This document shows, piece by piece, positions 31,620-43,055 of a stretch of DNA of 64,000 nucleotides. Made by a program: the position numbers and the translations under genes. The notes beneath the pieces were generated by a model. It had not been told where the DNA came from, searched no databases, and saw nothing but the letters and a program-made list of their open reading frames with translations. Source of the stretch: Colletotrichum lupini (lineage: Eukaryota > Ascomycota > Sordariomycetes > Glomerellales > Glomerellaceae); assembly GCF_023278565.1 (NCBI RefSeq), contig NC_064676.1, forward strand, positions 1,178,001-1,242,000, written 5' to 3'. Each line of letters starts with the position of its first letter. The stretch's first letter is position 1.

Positions 31620-33320
31620 TCTAAATATAATTCTTTTTTATATACTTATTTATTAATATATAATAATCTCGTATATTAAAAATAAAATTATTTAGGCTCT
31701 TAAAGTTATTAAAAAAGGTCTTTTAGTTAACTAAGCCTTAATTAAGTTTAGAGTTCTAAAATTAACTTTTCGTAATTATAAAAGAGGTTATTAAACAAAA
31801 GTAATAGTATTTATAAACCTCTAGAGGCTTTTTTTATAATAAGAAGATTAACTAGCTTAATAAGTTCGTATTTAGTATAATCTAATAATTATATTAATTT
31901 ATAAATAGCTTAGAGAATTTATTAAATAAGTTTTAAGATCTTAGGGGGATATAAATCCTCTTAAAAAGAAAGAAATAGACGCTTTTTTAAAAAAGAACTT
32001 ATTAATTAAGGTTTAAAGAAGTTATATTATTAATTTAAAATATTTAAATAGGGCTATTACTAATATAATTAAGTTATAGTTTAAATTATTTAATATACTT
32101 AAGATTAATAATATTAAATAGGCTAATAAATATAATATAAATAAGACTAATATCCTAGAGGGTAAGGGATTTAATAGCCTAGTTTTAAATAAAGTAAAGA
32201 CTATAATAATATAAAAAAAAGAGCCTAGTTTACGTACTTAAGTATTTATAATTAAGTATATTTTTATTAATAGTTAAGTTATTAAATTACTAGTTATATA
32301 TAAAAAAAGTTGGTATAATAATAGTAGTTTTTATTTAAATTTAACCCTTATACTAGTTAGGAGTTTATAATAATAAATAATAGCTAGATAATTAATAAGA
32401 CTATTTTTAAGTAGTTAAAAATAGTATTCTTATTATAAACTAAGACCCCCCCCCTTAGGGGGCTTAGTATATTTAATAAGCCTTAATTATTAGTTCTAAA
32501 TAGCTATAGGAGTTATATAATAATAGAATTTATATAAAAATACTATAAAAATAACGTCTACTTATTATTCTTATTATTATATATTTCTTATATCTTCTAG
32601 CTGTTAAATATAGCTATTTTTAGACTTATTAAGTTTAAGTATAAAAAGGAGCTTAATAAGGAGGATATAGTAAATAATTCTATTATTATTAAAAAGCGGT
32701 ACTTCTTAAGCTATTATTAAAAAGCTCGTTTAGTTAGTTTAATATTATTAAATATATAAAATAAGTAGAAAGTAATTAGATTATATCCCCCTAATATAGC
32801 TAGACTACTTACTAATTTAATAATCTTACTTAACTTAGTTATACTAATTAAAAAAACCGTAAATACTAAGTAAGTAATTAATAATATTAAAAAAGCTATT
32901 AATTAGGTATTAGCGGCGTTTATTATTAACTAGTTAATATTTAAAAAGGCTAGCGAGCTTTGCGATTAATTAAAGTTATTTATAGAGCTTAGTTTAGACT
33001 ATAATACTTAATAATTATTATTTAAAAAAATAAAAAAAGTATTTAGCAAGTAGGCCTATTATTTAATAATATTTTAGTACTATATTCGAGTTTTAAAAGC
33101 TAAAGTTAACTCATTAAGGCTATAAAAAAAAGAGTATATTAATAAACTTAAATATTAGGTTTATAAATATTTAAAATATATAAAGAGCTTAAGAGGATTT
33201 TAATAACTATTTAGTTAGTCTTAATTAACTTATAAAGGTCGAATTACTTAAAGAGAATAATAACTATATTATTATAGTAGTAGAAGATAGTTAATTAATT
33301 AAGTGTAGTTAGTAGCGATG
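31620..33320 (+). pseudogene. Transposase remnant of the second pogo-type element
   Basis: Plus-strand translation still shows N-terminal DNA-binding-like and catalytic blocks, with the DET-equivalent codons at 32140-32148 now reading Asn-Lys-Thr. Many stops. Boundaries approximate. Confidence 0.65.
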
Positions 33321-33342
33321 TTTTAATACTATGTTTTGATAG

Positions 33343-33402
33343 GGTGGCCAAAAGGGGGGGGTAGCCAAAAGGGGGGGGTAGCCAAAAGGGGGTGGGTCGA
33401 CT
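33343..33402 (-). repeat. Right terminal inverted repeat with iterated 17-base unit
   Basis: On the plus strand: repeated GTAGCCAAAAGGGGGGGG-type units (17-18 bases), three in a row, ending GGGTGGGTCGACT. One unit more than at the left end, so the two ends differ in length. Confidence 0.8.
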
Positions 33403-34397
33403 TAATCAACATGCCACCTGGATGGTAACGTCTCGTCCCAAATTTAGATGACACGACAGGGCTTGACGTTCTCGAACAACCAGGCACTGAGTAGCTCCCG
33501 CTTTCTCGCCTCGACTTCCCCGATCACGTAATCTTCAAGTCCAAGCCCGCCAACCAGAATGAACTTATCCCCTCTGCTATTGTTCGAAAAGCTATAATTG
33601 AACGAGTAATGGCTACCTCAATCGGTTACACTTCACCTTTGGAGCCAAGAAGTGTCGCGGGAAAATGGGACAACAAACATCTTTGAAGGCAACCCTTGGA
33701 AAGTTTAAATTCTTCCCCCGCTTCAGAGCAGACTTTAGCCCACCTCCACCGGGTTTGAGTCAGTTGAAATAAGCGAAGGCCTGCTGCAGGACTCATTGAG
33801 TCTCCGAGACGTTGAGATGTTCCGATCATTAATTAGTTGACCCTCGGACAAGTTAGAGTTTATGATGTGTTCTTTCCTTTGACCTGCTGCGCTTCGACCA
33901 ATACCCGGAGAGTGTTTCGACCGAGCTCAAAGACTTTCCCATACGTAATCGCATTGTTAATCCGGTCTCACTTCAAGTCTTTCCACCCTTTCTGGTGCGT
34001 CATTTGCGGTCTTGGCCAAGAAAGTGTAGTATCGCGACCACGTCTGCGCAATGTGGAAGGTCGTATTTGGCCCAAGACAGCGGTGGAATTCGGACGGGCC
34101 AAGAGAATTGGAAATGTTTCCACAATGTCGTGAAAGCCTATTAAATAAGTGGACGCGCTTCTTATGATGATTGGATCTTGCGGGTGTCACTGAATCCTGC
34201 GTAGTGTTGTACATAGTTCACTAATGTGAACTCTAAAGCAATTGACCACGCTGAGTTCGCCATTGGTTCCGAAGCCCACGACTGATGATTCCGAGAAGCA
34301 GCTTTAGTTACACTACTTACCTAGTTGCTGATCTCTCTGTGCCACTCTTCTCATTCCACTACTCCGCTTACTCCTGGTTCTTCCGCCAAATAGCATC
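33403..34397. other. Region upstream of the asparagine synthetase gene
   Basis: About 1 kb, no supported gene. Around 33510-33640 a plus-strand frame gives LDFPDHVIFKSK and IVRKAIIERVMATSIGYTSP, which look protein-like, but I recognise no family and there are stops either side. It might be a relic. Confidence 0.35.
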
Positions 34398-36727
34398 ATG
34401 TGCGGCATTACGGCAACTATCAAGTTACGACGAAGCGGCACACTCCCTGGATCAAATGGGAATGGCCATAACAGCTCCCCAAGTCGCCAGGCTTTGCACA
34501 ATCAGTTAGCGGAAAGCCTCGTAAGCCTTGCTCATCGAGGGCCGGATGCCGAGGGCATCTGGATGAGTGACGATGGAACCATTGGTATGACCATATGGCT
34601 CAGGCTCAGTAAATTTGACTGACTTTGGAATATAGGCCTCGGCCACCGTCGTCTTGCCATCAATGACCTAACGCCTGACGGTGTTCAACCTCTGCACAGC
34701 AATGACGGGAAAATCCATGCCGTCGTCAATGGAGAGATATATGATCATGACGCCATTCGAGAACGGTGCATCCGGGATCATGAATATCAATTCAAGGGCC
34801 ATTGCGATAGTGAAGTGTTGATTGCGTTGTATAAGATTTACGGAGCTCCTGGGTTCTTTGAACATTTAAGAGGGGAATTCTCATTTGTCATTTTTGATGA
34901 GAGAGATGGGCGGGTGATTACTGCCCGCGATCGCTTTGGCATCAAGCCAATGTACTGGACTATTGTCGGTGACGGCTCACAGCAACAGCTTGTCTTGACA
35001 TCTGAGGTCAAAGGCTTTTTGCCCCTTGGCTGGGAGCCCGAGTGGAACGTCTCCGGTCTCATCAGCGGACTTTCTCTCCAAGCTGAACATACGATTTACA
35101 AAGATGTTTGGAAATTGAAGCCAGGTTCGTGGATGGAGATCGCTGAAAGTGGTGAGATCAAGCACCATCAATATTGGGATCCTGAATACAAGAATAAGGT
35201 ACGTGTCAACTTGGCCTGAAGCGCCACCTACTCATAATCTTAGCTTATAAAAAACAGCATGAGGTCGAAACGCGTCAATTAGATAAAATCATTCTGGAAG
35301 TCAGAGAGAGGATCGTAGAAGCTGTAAGACTTCGGCTGCGTGCCGATGTACCAGTAGGTATCTACCTATCAGGTGGCATTGATTCCTCTGTCGTTGCTGG
35401 AATCGTAACAAAACTTGTTCGTGAGGAGGGTGTAATGCTTGGCAACCAAGACGCCACGAAACGAATTTCCTGTTTTAGCATCCAGTTCCCTGAGGACTCT
35501 GGTTTCAACGAGGCTGGTTTGTTCCCTTGTCAAGTCTATCATGAACTTACCTGATTACGCATACGGAGGCTAATTAATTTTACAGACATCGCACAGCGGA
35601 CAGCAGACTGGCTTGGTGTTCAAATCCTCAAAAAAGACATGAACGAGGAAGAGCTTGCAAAGAACTTCGTGGAATGTGTCTACCACACTGAGCACCATCA
35701 TTTCGATCTCAACTTCGTGGGCAAATTCTGTCTTTCCACACTACCCCGGCAATTTGGCGTGCCGGTTGTTCTCACGGGTGAAGGCGCTGATGAACACTTC
35801 GCCGGGTACCCATTCCTGATGCCGGATTTTCTCCTGGAGCCGGATTACGCGTGGCCAGACTCAGCTTTGGCAAGAAATGACCAGGCGAGAGAGGCCATGC
35901 AAAAGGAAATGGCAGACGACCTCAAGAATATGTTCACCAGAGTCGGCATGTTCAATCACGAATGGGAAACGACGGCTCCAGTATCCCGACATCTTGGCAT
36001 TGGAAACAACGCTCTGAAGTGGCAGCCCCACTCGGGCATGTTCGCCCCTTGGGTCCAGGACTCCTACGGGCGGAAGGATATGAGGATCAGTGTAGCTGAG
36101 ACCATGTCCGCTGAAGTGCGCAAAAACATGGACGAAAAGTGGCATACGCTGCACTCCTCACTTTATTACTACACTCGCGGTGCCCTTCCCAATATGATCC
36201 TCACCTGCTTGGGTGATCGTACCGAAATGGCACACAGCATCGAAGCCCGGCCGCCATTCCTCGACCATCACTTGGTTGAATACGTCAACGGCCTTCCTCC
36301 CAGCCTGAAGATTGCGTACAATCAGCCAGAGGGCGACACAGACGGGACAGGATCAAGTTTATGGTGGAAGAATCTCAGTGCTGCTCGCCAGGCCTTAAGC
36401 GAAAAGTGGATTCTGAAGGAAGCTGGTAAGCCTTTCATCACTCAGGAGCTATATGATCGTCGGAAACACCCATATTCAGCACCTGTCAAGTGGCCTCGGG
36501 AAGGACCTATACACCAGCTCTTTAGAAAGCTAATCACGGAGGACTCGGTGAACAATCTGGGATTCCTGGAATGGGAGGATGTCAAAAGTTGGCTTGAGCA
36601 TGGGTTTGGGAATGATTCTGACCCCAACGCCTTCAGAAAGTTGGTCATTACTGGATCATGGGTTGTCCTGAGCCAGAGGTTTGGCGTCAAAAAAGCTACT
36701 CGAGGTACCGAGCCAAGCTGCACGTAA
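34398..36727 (+). CDS. Glutamine-dependent asparagine synthetase-like protein
   Basis: Four exons (34398-34584, 34636-35198, 35258-35516, 35586-36727; introns 51, 59 and 69 nt) give 716 residues. The N-terminal class-II glutamine amidotransferase domain starts MCGI with the catalytic Cys2, then LAHRGPDAEG, GHRRLAIND and VVNGEIYDH. The C-terminal synthetase domain has the ATP PP-loop YLSGGIDSS near residue 290, LTGEGADEHFAGYP near 400 and RTEMAHSIEARPPFLDH. All key residues are intact. The reaction is Asp + Gln + ATP to Asn + Glu. It is longer than the usual ~570-residue housekeeping Asn synthetase and resembles the AsnB-type paralogues that amidate other acids in fungal specialised metabolism; that point is inference. 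Confidence 0.92.
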
Positions 36728-37117
36728 ACTTTCATCCAGTAGCATGATACCTATAAGGTAGGCGGTGAATGACATTTGAGTAAACAACTCGATTTCTCAG
36801 CCGGGCGCAATTAGCAAACCCAGATGAATAAGACTAGACATGCATCTTCCGATGTGGAGAAGTCTCCGAGAAGAAGTAAGAATGAGAGATGTGTATCATA
36901 AGTATTGACGTAGTGTATATACATGTGATAATATGATGTTACAAATTGAAAAAAACTCTCTCTCTCATCTAGATGTGTCAGTGTTGCGTGTGAAGAACAC
37001 ATATCCAAGCCAAGCCGGCTGGGAACCATAGGCCAGACAGCAGGTTGCTGTCCAGCATAGGTTTAAGCAGTCAGACGTATGTGTTAGCCTGTCCTCATCT
37101 TCAATTGGGTCGGAAGC
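36728..37117. other. Intergenic region between convergent genes
   Basis: 3' flanks of the Asn synthetase-like and the small secreted protein genes; contains a CT-rich tract near 36957-36970. Nothing else. Confidence 0.5.
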
Positions 37118-37780
37118 TTAGTAAAAGCCGCCCTTGTCATCCTTGCCGTTCTTCTGGTCATCGTTCTTGTTGTCATCGTTCTTGTTGTCATCGTTCTTGT
37201 TGTCGTCGTTCTTCTTCTTGTCCTCCTTCTGGTTGCCCTTCTTCTTCTCATCCTCATCATCGGAGCAGTTACCCTTCTTATTGCGCCTGCACTGCTTCTT
37301 CTTCTTATCCTTCTTGTCATCGTCAGAGTCAGAGCAATCGCCCTTCTTGTTGCGCTTGCACTGCTTCTTCTTCTTGTCCTTCTTATCGTCATCGGAATCG
37401 GTGCAGTAGCCCTTGTTGTTGGTACGCTTGCACTTCTTCTTGCTGTTGCGCTGCTCAAGGGCGCTAATGGCGCCGGTGAAAGCAAGTCCCTCGCCACGGG
37501 CCTAATGGGTTAGAAGTTAGTCGAAGCGTCTAGCAAATCAAATGTCATCTCTTCGGAGGCATGAACGGGTGTTGTTGATGCTTCAGAACTTACAGTCAGA
37601 TCGGTGGATCGCTGGGGGATGTTAGCTTATTCGTGCATGTAGTCATGGCCGGGAATAGAGTGGTGTTCTTACCTCGATGAGATCGGTATCGAGGGGCTCT
37701 GCGATGGGAGCAGCCAAGGCAGCGACGGTGAAGAAAGCCATGCCGATGGTGGCAACCTGTCCGAAAGTAGGGATATGCAT
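37118..37780 (-). CDS. Small secreted Lys/Asp-rich repeat protein
   Basis: Three exons: 37780-37673, an 18-nt micro-exon 37611-37594, and 37501-37118; introns 61 and 92 nt with good donors (GTAAGA, GTAAGT) and acceptors (CCCAG, TTAG). Product 169 residues. N-terminal signal peptide (GQVATIGMAFFTVAALAAP, cut after about residue 24). The micro-exon encodes RSTDLT. After AISALEQRNSKKK come three imperfect ~23-residue repeats built as C-K/R-R-N-K-K-G-x-C-S-D-S-D-D-D-K-K-D-K, then four N-D-D-N/Q-K pentamers and GKDDKGGFY. Six cysteines in the repeats form three C-x8-C or C-x7-C pairs. I know no family for it. Its size, signal peptide, cysteines and repeats make it effector-like or a wall-associated polyelectrolyte. 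Each repeat has a KR or RR, possible Kex2 sites, so a processed peptide precursor is another possibility. Confidence 0.82.
37241..37434 (-). repeat. Three in-frame repeats of ~69-72 bp in the secreted protein gene
   Basis: DNA units encoding CKR-N-K-KG-x-CSDSDDDKKDKKKKQ are arranged head to tail. The first two are near identical, the third has diverged (DDEDEKKK). A shorter 15-bp repeat (AACGATGACAACAAG-type) lies downstream at about 37160-37220. Confidence 0.85.
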
Positions 37781-39500
37781 CTTGAGAATGGGTTGAGAGT
37801 ATGGAGTTCTTAAAAAGAGAGGGAGAGTCGGAATGAGTGGTGTGAGTGAGCTATGTAGAAGCGACTGTGATCTTGAGAGTGAGTGTGATGAGGAGGAAGG
37901 ATATCCCTTTTCGATTGAGGTGATAAGATGGCTTATTTATAAGTTTTCATCTTTCTCTTCGAACCGAACGAAGATGTGTACAGCATCAACGTTGAAGGCT
38001 TCATGTTATGAGACAGAGCCTCACTTGCGACCGGGATCGAGTGAAGCGAGAATGAATTTGCTTCTGTGGCTTGGAAATCTGTCCATGGGTCTTAGTTCAC
38101 GGTCCACCACGTCTGTGAAAATCGAGCCAAGGCCGCTGGTGTTTTCTTGGCAATGAGTCTACGGTTGCCAGATATACCAGACCGAGGTGCACCCACGAGC
38201 TCGCTTTCGAGATCTTGGGTTCGAGGCACTCGATGCCAAGCTTCGCGGCCTCAACGCCATCACAACGCTTGCCCAATATTTTCTTTTCCTTTGGAGTACC
38301 AGCCTAGAGTTCGATTTTATTTTCGGGGGAGGATGTACGCCACAAGCTAGAACGAGTGATCGAGTTTGAGGCGGACCACCAGAAAGCTGGCTGAAGTGAG
38401 CTGAAGGTCTGGATTTGTCAATGTGTTTGAGGCTGTAGCAAGCAATCGAGAATCCAAATAACCTATTCACGCAACTAACGGCGGCTTCTCTTGGGCCGAT
38501 GTATTGTCTCATCACGGAACCAACCTCCTGGATCACAGCTGGGGGTAGAGGGGCAGTATCGTTTCGGCAAGTGATATCAAAACCACGACTGACTATCCAG
38601 GCTTCGAGTGTATTAAAAATTTACATGCATGCAGTGGACGTTGAGCCTAATGGTCTCGAAAATGTGTGAAACTGCTGGAGTGACAATAAGGTGAGCATCG
38701 AGTAACGGCTCACAGACTGCGGGTTCACATCTGAGGGCCGCATCGCGCGAAAGCTTATGCTGAAGCTGAAAAAGGAATGTGGAAATGGAAGAGGGGGTAC
38801 GCACGAGCTTTGCGGGGTGGCGTACATAGTTGAGGTCCCAGTCTCTAAGTTTCGCCCGGCGACGCCGCTGGCGGGATACCCGTCCGGCTGGTTTCACCAG
38901 CCAGGGCGAGAAGTCTAGCTCGTCAAACACAGGGGGAAAAAACAAGCTTAAGGTAAACATCATTTCAACCTTAAAGACGATTGAGCCATTGTGCCCACAG
39001 CGACCAGGCTTGGCACACGTCAGCGACTTCTTTCGCGAGAGTCTTTTCAGATATGGAAACCGCTAGATCAGGCGGGTCTGGACGGTGACTTGGCACTCAT
39101 ATATTAGTAGATTCTAATAGCTGGGTAGGTTGCAGTGTTGACTCGCAGGGTGGTGATGACCACTCATGCCCAGCTGACGAGAAAAAATATTGACTTCTTG
39201 TAGTATGACCCAGGCAAACAATCAATGCGACGAGATCACCGCGGCTTGAACCATTCAGTAAGCTCAACGGGGAACAATACAGGTTGCCATGGGAAGAAGG
39301 TATGATCGCAATGCTTTATCAGAATGCTAGCTCGTCTGTTGCTGTGTCTATGGAGCAAATGAGAGACTTTTCTGCCGCCGCTCTCGGCCCTCCTCTATGT
39401 GTATGCTCGTCATGAATGCGTTGACGAAGATAAGCCTTCGCTTGTTACCACTAGTTGGCGATGCAAGAGAATTCCTGACAACTGTTGAGTCGCCTCTCTT
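37781..39500. other. Intergenic region, 1.7 kb
   Basis: Promoter side of the secreted protein gene and 3' flank of the MFS gene. Minus-strand open frames at 38159-38536 and 38613-38963 show no domain, no coding-like pattern and no splice partners that I could support. Confidence 0.4.
37934..37941 (-). promoter_or_regulatory. TATA box of the secreted repeat protein gene
   Basis: TATAAATA on the minus strand, about 155 bp upstream of the ATG at 37780. A sharp TATA box is consistent with a strongly or conditionally expressed gene. Confidence 0.5.
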
Positions 39501-41648
39501 TTACTCCTCAACCATGTTGTTTCGGTCACTGGAAGGTTGTAAGTAAGGATGAAAGGCATTAATTGAGCTGCTGCAAAATATTGTATCATGTGTGGACTTA
39601 CGGTAATATAAAATCTGGCAGGAACCAGGCCAGGATAACCCCCGGAGCTGAAGCTCCGACGGCAGTATAGACCATGAATTTCATCACGTCTGTGAACTAT
39701 GTGTTGCGGTATGGAGTCAGCTTCGCCAAACCGACGCGAAATTGTCCGCTCTCAAGACGTCAGAACTTACAGCATGGTTGATCGCGTTTCTTTCCGGAGT
39801 ACCCCATGCAGGTGCGGTGCCAACAATGGAATCAAATAACGAGTCGACGAGCTCCGGTGAAGCGCTGGCGCCGAGATACTTGTACAGCATCGGCTTGAAT
39901 GTGTTGGTGTAGATGCCACCAGCTATGCAACCTCCGATACTTCCCCCAATGACCGAACAGCAAATGACCAAAGCAGTGATCTGTGGCATCTCGCGGTGAG
40001 GCACAACGACCTGAGCAGGCACAAGAATCGATAGTTGCATTATGCCGGATCCTAGACCCTGGATCATCTGGACGATGAAGAGCTCGGCCACGGAGTTATC
40101 AGCCCCGCGGAGGCGAAGCATGACACCGTAGCCTATGAGACGGATGATTGCGCCGCCGATGAGAAGTCACTTGTATCGGCGAGTGTATGCCATTGCCAAG
40201 CCGGCGATGATTCCCATCACGCACTGCATCACGCCGTTGGTGTATTGGAAGAACGTAGCGTCTCGGGCGGCGAAGCCACGGGCAACGGTAGACCATGAGT
40301 AGAGATAGGTGTGCGTGCAGGCGAACCCGACTGAGTCACTCGCGATGAGCAAGAGGCAAAGAACAATTGTCTTGTTGCGGAAGTATCGCGTGGGCATGAT
40401 TGGGTTGCGAGCCAGACGCTGCTCGTAGAACGGCAGTGCAGCGAGGAGCATGACGCCAATCACGATTAAGACGATGATGTACGCCGTTCCCCATCTGCTT
40501 GGTGTTGATGCTGCCAACGTTAACGGTATCAGGACTAATGAGAAGCCCGCGCAGAGAAGTGCTGAACCGCCCAGGTCGATCTGAGAGCAGAAGCTGTAGA
40601 GCGTTGTTTTCTGCCTTGGGGTAAGACCCATGTCCTTGGCCTTCTTTTGGTAGTAAAGCAAGGTCGAAATGATGAATGCGGCGCCGATGGGCATGAGAAT
40701 TGCGAACATGCCGATGCCCCATCGCCAGCCGATACCACCGGGCTTGACGACGTCGTCGACAATGAAGGCAGCTGCCCAAGGCGTGATGAGAAATGGGAAG
40801 AAGGAGAAGCTGAGAGCAAAACCACGCCAGCGAGCCGTAGTGATATCGGCAATAACGATGTCGTTCATGATGTTTGTACCTGACTGGCCGACGACGTAGA
40901 ATACAACGCCTGCAGCATAGGCGTTGAAAGTTGTTGATGTTGCCATGAGGATGTAGCCCAAGACATAGAAGGATATACTCATGATGTAGGTTTCTCCTCG
41001 GCCGATGACGTTGGATAGCTTGGCGACTGGCGGTTTGATAACAGCGAAGACGATACCGCTGGCGGTGCTTAGGGTTGCTAGCTTGGAAAGAGCTGAAAAG
41101 GAAGACGTCGCATAGTTGTTGTATATGTAGACAGTGGTGTTGTCGATTTCGCTTTATGATGGTTAGCCAGGTGGATCAAGGGAAAGAAGCCATTGACCCC
41201 ATGACCAAAGGAAAATATGGTACTTACTACACAATCATCACCAAAGCCAGGCTAGTATAGATGTTAACAACAACATGCATATAAGGCAACTGGTAGTATG
41301 GGCTTACCCGACAATAACAAGCCATCTTCCCTTCTTCCCCCACAATGTCTGAGCAGCTTGAATAGTGCCGACACCCGACTCAAGAGGCTCGGAGGTGTCG
41401 AACTTTTTGACATGATCGTGATCTTCAATAGTGTCGTCCGTCTTCCCGGCCATCTCAACATCCCGAGGTGCTTCCGATGCAGCTATATCCCCGTTGGCGG
41501 GGTCTGCCGACGAGGATCCCTCCGCATGGAGGCGTCCCCTCAACGACGTGACAAAGCCCATTGCTTCTCTCTCTTCTTCAGACGTCGGCAGTAGACTCGT
41601 CCGCTCGTCACTGTCGTACGAATACGTACGACCGGTTCGTCGGCCCAT
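39501..41648 (-). pseudogene. Siderophore-iron-type MFS transporter with one in-frame TGA
   Basis: Five exons read cleanly: 41648-41308, 41251-41228 (24 nt), 41151-39771, 39696-39602 and 39528-39501, with introns of 56, 76, 74 and 73 nt. Total 623 codons including the stop. The family is the fungal SIT/ARN branch of the MFS (14 TM, plasma membrane or vesicle, ferric-siderophore/proton symport): a long acidic cytosolic N-terminus, VYEIDNTTVYIYNNYATSSF, PPVAKLSNVIGRGE, VIADITTARWRG, WRWGIGMFAI, and a C-terminal F-T-D-V-M-K-F-M, then DRNNMVEE. The frame is intact except for TGA at 40167-40169, between AYTRRYK and LLIGGAIIRLIGYG, where the family has a tryptophan or similar. If real, the product stops at about residue 490 and loses the last TM helices. 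Everything downstream, including two introns, remains in good order, so the lesion is very recent, polymorphic or a sequence error. Confidence 0.85.
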
Positions 41649-43055
41649 GCTGGGTGAACTGAGAGCAGATGCGAAGACCTTTAACTATTTTTGAGTTATG
41701 CCCGCACTGCAGAAACTACCGCAAACTTCTTGGCCAAGGTTCAATGATTATCAGTTGAGACGGCACCCTGAACCTTGTTTGGAAGCAATTCGAGAAACAA
41801 AAAAAAGCACAGATGACTGGTCGACAATTGGAAACATCGGCTTAGAATTAACCGACAAACCTCCCATCGACAGATGGATTCTAAAGGCTGTGCTTACTTT
41901 ACCTTTGCGGGAAGGCTGTTATTGTTCTTCGCGGTCGTTATCTTGCGCCCACCGGCCAATTGCTCGCGCGGGGTCGGCGCGGAGAGGCGAGGAGCCTATC
42001 ATATTGGGGACATTGTCATCCCTCTTGCATCCTCCGAGGTGTCGTGTGATAGCACTCGGTGATAGCGTCTGGACGAGTCGGTATCCGAAGCTATCTGTAC
42101 ATCGTCCGATGTATGGGGTAGGATCAGGCACCATGTCTTCCCTTACAGTAACGATGTGCGATGGGAGGACCCAGGTGCTTCTAGACGTTTACCATGTAGA
42201 GGATGGGGATGCTCGACCCTATGAGGATCACAAACCGGTGGGATTCTTGGTGTTGACCTACTGTTGGCTTTGAGATTAGGTGCTCGGCAAATATGGACCG
42301 ACCGGCTGGGTTAGACCCTGAAGCCAGTTTCCAAAATGGCTCCACTGATTCCCCCGAAGCCGCTCGCAATTCAAGGTGGGAATCCCCCCGATGTCATCGG
42401 CGACCGAAGATTCTACTCGACTCAGATGGGGCCGCCCGCTCCGTCATTCTGGATCCGCCCGGCCGGTCAACCTTTCTTGGGTTTAAGGTAAACTGCCACA
42501 GGAGGAGGATGTCACCTCAAGATCTCGGGGGACCGTAGGATTGGCTCTGAGACCCGTGTCACTTGATCTCAAAAGCGCGGGAGATGGCTTGCAATTTAGC
42601 GTCAACGTGGCCAAATGAGATGCCCAGAAACTGAATCAAGGGTGCCGACGCCCTGCAAACTCTCTTCGCCCGACAGCCCTGACAATCAGATGAAAAAGAT
42701 AATGCACAAACGTTTGGGGGATCAGCACAGCACAGCTGCCGCAGCACCCCTACTTTCCCCCCTTATCTGCCCTTGATTCGTACGAGCCAAGACTGGGCTC
42801 ACTCGAGAGACCGCTCACGCACAGGACAGCGCTAATCCTAAACAAGCCAGCAAGATACCGGCTTTCACAAGAGTCGTGTTTGGCTGCTGAGTCGGTGATC
42901 CGGGAACCATGGGACCCCCACAGAAAGATCAGCTGGGCTCATTGTGAAATACAGCCGGTCCGGGTAGCTCAACGTTTCCTTATCCCCTTTCCCTCGCAGT
43001 CTGACTGGAATCACTCCCGAGGCTATCACCAAGCCGAACATCGTGCTAAACTGCC
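41649..43055. other. Intergenic region, divergent promoters
   Basis: About 1.4 kb between the divergent MFS and TAP-hydrolase genes. Open frames such as 41698-42273 have no recognisable content. No repeat or RNA found. Confidence 0.45.

Larger units (their letters stand above)
31502..33402 (+). mobile_element. Second pogo-type DNA transposon, RIP-mutated, TA target site
   Basis: 1,901 bp flanked by TA at 31500-31501 and 33403-33404. Ends are imperfect inverted repeats beginning AGTCGACCCACCCCCTTTTGG. They are followed by iterated units of C8 + TTTT + GGC/AGC, with one more unit at the right end than at the left. The interior is AT-rich and stop-riddled. A decayed plus-strand transposase is readable at 32122-32187: ANKYNINKT, then ILEGKGFNSLVL, which is the pogo/Fot catalytic block with Asp changed to Asn and Glu to Lys, both G-to-A changes. 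It shares no end sequence with the element at 26990-29002, so it is a separate family. Confidence 0.88.

Noticed and set aside
26990..33402. One composite transposon carrying the P450 as cargo
   Set aside because: The two elements have unrelated terminal repeats and each has its own TA duplication, so the P450 lies between two independent insertions.
14280..36727. A single secondary-metabolite gene cluster linking SnoaL-like, amidase, NmrA-like, P450 and Asn synthetase genes
   Set aside because: There is no polyketide, peptide or terpene core synthase, the genes are spread over 22 kb with unrelated genes and repeats between, and the strands are mixed.
37084..37497. An Arg/Thr-rich 137-codon frame and a Ser/Cys-rich frame on the other strand
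   Set aside because: Both are out-of-frame readings of the repeat exon. The frame that joins to a signal peptide through good splice sites is the Lys/Asp-rich one.
37118..37780. A dikaritin/ustiloxin-type ribosomal peptide cluster
   Set aside because: Repeats with KR sites are present, but there is no UstYa-like (DUF3328) or tyrosinase gene nearby and the repeats lack a conserved aromatic core. Kept only as a side possibility.
40099..40300. Programmed recoding of TGA as the normal way to express the transporter
   Set aside because: The TGA lies in the middle of a membrane domain and the family shows a sense codon there; there is no downstream structure that I can see. A nonsense mutation or error is simpler.
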